NCBI GenBank assembly: GCA_902766585.1
Contig: CACXDV010000130.1
Span: 1 to 8,452, forward strand
DNA: 8,452 bases
Direction of reading: 5' to 3'
Origin: an uncultured Ruminococcus sp.
GTDB lineage: Bacteria > Bacillota > Clostridia > Oscillospirales > Acutalibacteraceae
The first letter of the stretch is position 1. Every line of letters begins with the position of its first letter. Below the pieces are notes generated by a model. The model saw nothing but the letters and a program-made list of their open reading frames with translations. It ran no database searches and was not told the origin of the DNA. The translations under genes were made by a program, and so were the position numbers. Shown piece after piece: positions 6,723-8,452 of the stretch.

Positions 6723-8452
6723 ATGGCAAGAAAAATGAAAACCATGGACGGTAACAACGCTGCGGCTCATGTTGCTTATGCGTTTACTGAGGTAGCAGGT
6801 ATTTATCCTATTACTCCGTCCAGCCCTATGGCAGACTATGTTGATCAGTGGTCGGCTCAGGGTCTCAAAAACATCTTCGGTACAACTGTAAAGGTATCCG
6901 AGATGCAGTCCGAGGCAGGTGCATCAGGTACAGTTCACGGCTCACTTAATGCAGGTGCGCTAACAACTACCTTCACCGCTTCTCAGGGACTTCTTCTTAT
7001 GATCCCGAATATGTACAAGATCGCTGGTGAGCTTCTTCCGGGCGTATTCCATGTATCAGCCCGCTGCGTAGCTTCACACGCACTCAATATCTTCGGTGAC
7101 CACTCTGACGTTTATGCTTGCCGTCAGACAGGCTTTGCTATGCTGGCTGAAACCAATACACAGGAAGTTATGGACCTCGCTCCCGTTGCTCATCTTGCAG
7201 CAATCGAAGGCAGAGTTCCCTTCATCAACTTCTTTGACGGCTTCAGAACCTCTCACGAGATCCAGAAGATCCAGATCTGGGATTATGAGGATCTTAAAGA
7301 GATGTGCGATATGGATGCAGTTGCTGCATTCAGAAAGAGAGCTCTTAATCCTGAGCGCCCCGTAATGAGAGGCTCACATGAGAACGGAGATATCTTCTTC
7401 CAGCACAGAGAGGCTTGCAACAAGTATTATGAGGCTGTTCCTGAGATCGTTGAAAAGTACATGGGCAAGATCAATGCTAAGCTCGGTACAGATTATAAGC
7501 TCTTCAATTACTACGGCGCAGAGGATGCAGAGCGCGTTATCATCGCTATGGGTTCTATCTGCGACGTTGCAGAAGAGGTTATCGACTACATGAACAAGAA
7601 CGGCGAAAAGGTCGGTCTTGTTAAAGTAAGACTTTACCGTCCCTTCAGAGCTGATAAGCTCGTTGAGGCTATTCCCGCATCAGTTAAGAAGATCGCTGTT
7701 CTCGACAGAACAAAGGAGCCCGGCGCTCTCGGCGAGCCTCTCTTCCTTGATGTTATCGCTGCACTTGCTGCTCAGGGCAGAACAGGCATTAAGGTTGTAG
7801 GCGGACGTTACGGTCTCGGTTCCAAGGATACTCCTCCTTCAAGCGTATTCGCTGTATATGACGAGCTTGCAAAGGATGAGCCCAAGGCACAGTTCACACT
7901 CGGAATCAACGATGATGTTACAATGCTTTCTCTCGAGGAGAAGCCCGCTCCGAATACTGCAGCAGAGGGTACTATCGAGTGTAAGTTCTGGGGTCTCGGC
8001 GGCGACGGTACTGTTGGCGCAAACAAGAACTCCATCAAGATCATCGGTGACTATACTCAGAAGTATGTACAGGCTTACTTCCAGTATGACTCAAAGAAAA
8101 CAGGCGGTGTAACAATTTCTCACCTCCGTTTCGGCGACAAGCCCATCAAGAGCCCCTATTATATCAATAAGGCTGACTTCGTTGCCTGTCATAACCCGTC
8201 CTACATCCTCAAGGGCTACAAGATGGTTCAGGATGTTAAGCCGGGCGGCGTATTCCTCATCAACTGCCAGTGGTCTGCTGATGAACTGAATACTCACCTC
8301 AATGCTGAAACAAAGCAGTATATCGCTAAGAATAATATCCAGCTTTATACAGTTAATGCTATTGACCTTGCTCAGCAGATCGGTATGGGCAAGCGTACAA
8401 ATACTATCCTTCAGGCTGCTTTCTTTGCACTTGCAAAGGTTATGCCCATTGA
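6723..8452 (+). CDS. nifJ: Pyruvate:ferredoxin (flavodoxin) oxidoreductase, N-terminal half (runs off right edge)
   Basis: PFOR decarboxylates pyruvate oxidatively to acetyl-CoA and CO2 and passes electrons through iron-sulfur clusters to ferredoxin or flavodoxin; in fermenting anaerobes this feeds hydrogen, acetate or butyrate formation. It is cytoplasmic and uses thiamine diphosphate. The window holds 576 codons of a chain usually near 1,170-1,180. Domain I (about 1-250) has YPITPSSPM with T31, E64 in SEMQSEAGASG and R114 in SARCVASHALNIFGDHSDV; these fall at the same numbers as the pyruvate/TPP-contacting residues of the Desulfovibrio africanus enzyme. Domain II (about 260-390) has LVKVRLYRPF and VLDRTKEPGALGEPL. 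Domain III begins at FWGLGGDGTVGANKNSIKII (422-441). The ferredoxin-like and TPP pyrophosphate-binding domains are beyond the edge. Codon use differs from the minus-strand genes: all isoleucines are ATC or ATT, none ATA, as in highly expressed genes. It has its own promoter, a structured leader and a perfect SD. Confidence 0.97.
   Translation, partial: MARKMKTMDGNNAAAHVAYAFTEVAGIYPITPSSPMADYVDQWSAQGLKNIFGTTVKVSEMQSEAGASGTVHGSLNAGALTTTFTASQGLLLMIPNMYKIAGELLPGVFHVSARCVASHALNIFGDHSDVYACRQTGFAMLAETNTQEVMDLAPVAHLAAIEGRVPFINFFDGFRTSHEIQKIQIWDYEDLKEMCDMDAVAAFRKRALNPERPVMRGSHENGDIFFQHREACNKYYEAVPEIVEKYMGKINAKLGTDYKLFNYYGAEDAERVIIAMGSICDVAEEVIDYMNKNGEKVGLVKVRLYRPFRADKLVEAIPASVKKIAVLDRTKEPGALGEPLFLDVIAALAAQGRTGIKVVGGRYGLGSKDTPPSSVFAVYDELAKDEPKAQFTLGINDDVTMLSLEEKPAPNTAAEGTIECKFWGLGGDGTVGANKNSIKIIGDYTQKYVQAYFQYDSKKTGGVTISHLRFGDKPIKSPYYINKADFVACHNPSYILKGYKMVQDVKPGGVFLINCQWSADELNTHLNAETKQYIAKNNIQLYTVNAIDLAQQIGMGKRTNTILQAAFFALAKVMPI

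Noticed and set aside
6656..6754. Upstream open frame in the nifJ leader beginning ATGGGACTT
   Set aside because: There is no Shine-Dalgarno sequence before this ATG, it sits in a predicted hairpin, and its frame runs out of phase into nifJ. It is unlikely to be translated.

Overview
The window looks like chromosomal housekeeping DNA from an anaerobic, Gram-positive Clostridia-type bacterium, possibly of the Ruminococcus/Oscillospiraceae kind. The order plsX-rnc-(Elp3-like radical SAM)-smc, the folate-dependent tRNA methyltransferase TrmFO, the strong AGGAGG-type ribosome binding sites and a long single-chain pyruvate:ferredoxin oxidoreductase all point this way. The genus is an inference; nothing in the window fixes it.

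Layout: positions 1-6412 hold six genes on the minus strand, read from right to left as trmFO, a TraX-family membrane protein gene, plsX, rnc, a radical SAM gene and smc, which runs off the left edge. They are tightly packed: 20-nt overlap, 25-nt gap, 3-nt gap, 41-nt gap, 11-nt overlap. I see no terminator between them, and one good sigma-A-type promoter lies just upstream of trmFO, so they probably form one operon. Positions 6413-6722 are a 310-nt AT-rich divergent intergenic region with back-to-back promoters. Positions 6723-8452 hold the 5' half of nifJ (PFOR) on the plus strand, which runs off the right edge.

Roles: the minus-strand operon joins translation-related functions (TrmFO makes m5U54 in tRNA; the radical SAM protein resembles the catalytic core of Elp3; RNase III processes rRNA and double-stranded RNA) with membrane lipid synthesis (PlsX makes acyl-phosphate for phosphatidic acid) and chromosome organisation (SMC). 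The TraX-like protein is the least understood member. NifJ is a central fermentation enzyme, oxidising pyruvate to acetyl-CoA with reduction of ferredoxin. Its codon use, perfect Shine-Dalgarno sequence and strong promoter suggest very high expression.

I found no mobile element, CRISPR array, RNA gene, toxin-antitoxin pair or defence system. The points that merit a second look are the structured nifJ leader (two successive hairpins starting at the predicted transcript 5' end), the TraX-like gene coupled to trmFO, the Elp3-like protein without an acetyltransferase domain, and the absence of acpP between plsX and rnc. I do not see evidence for an undescribed system.
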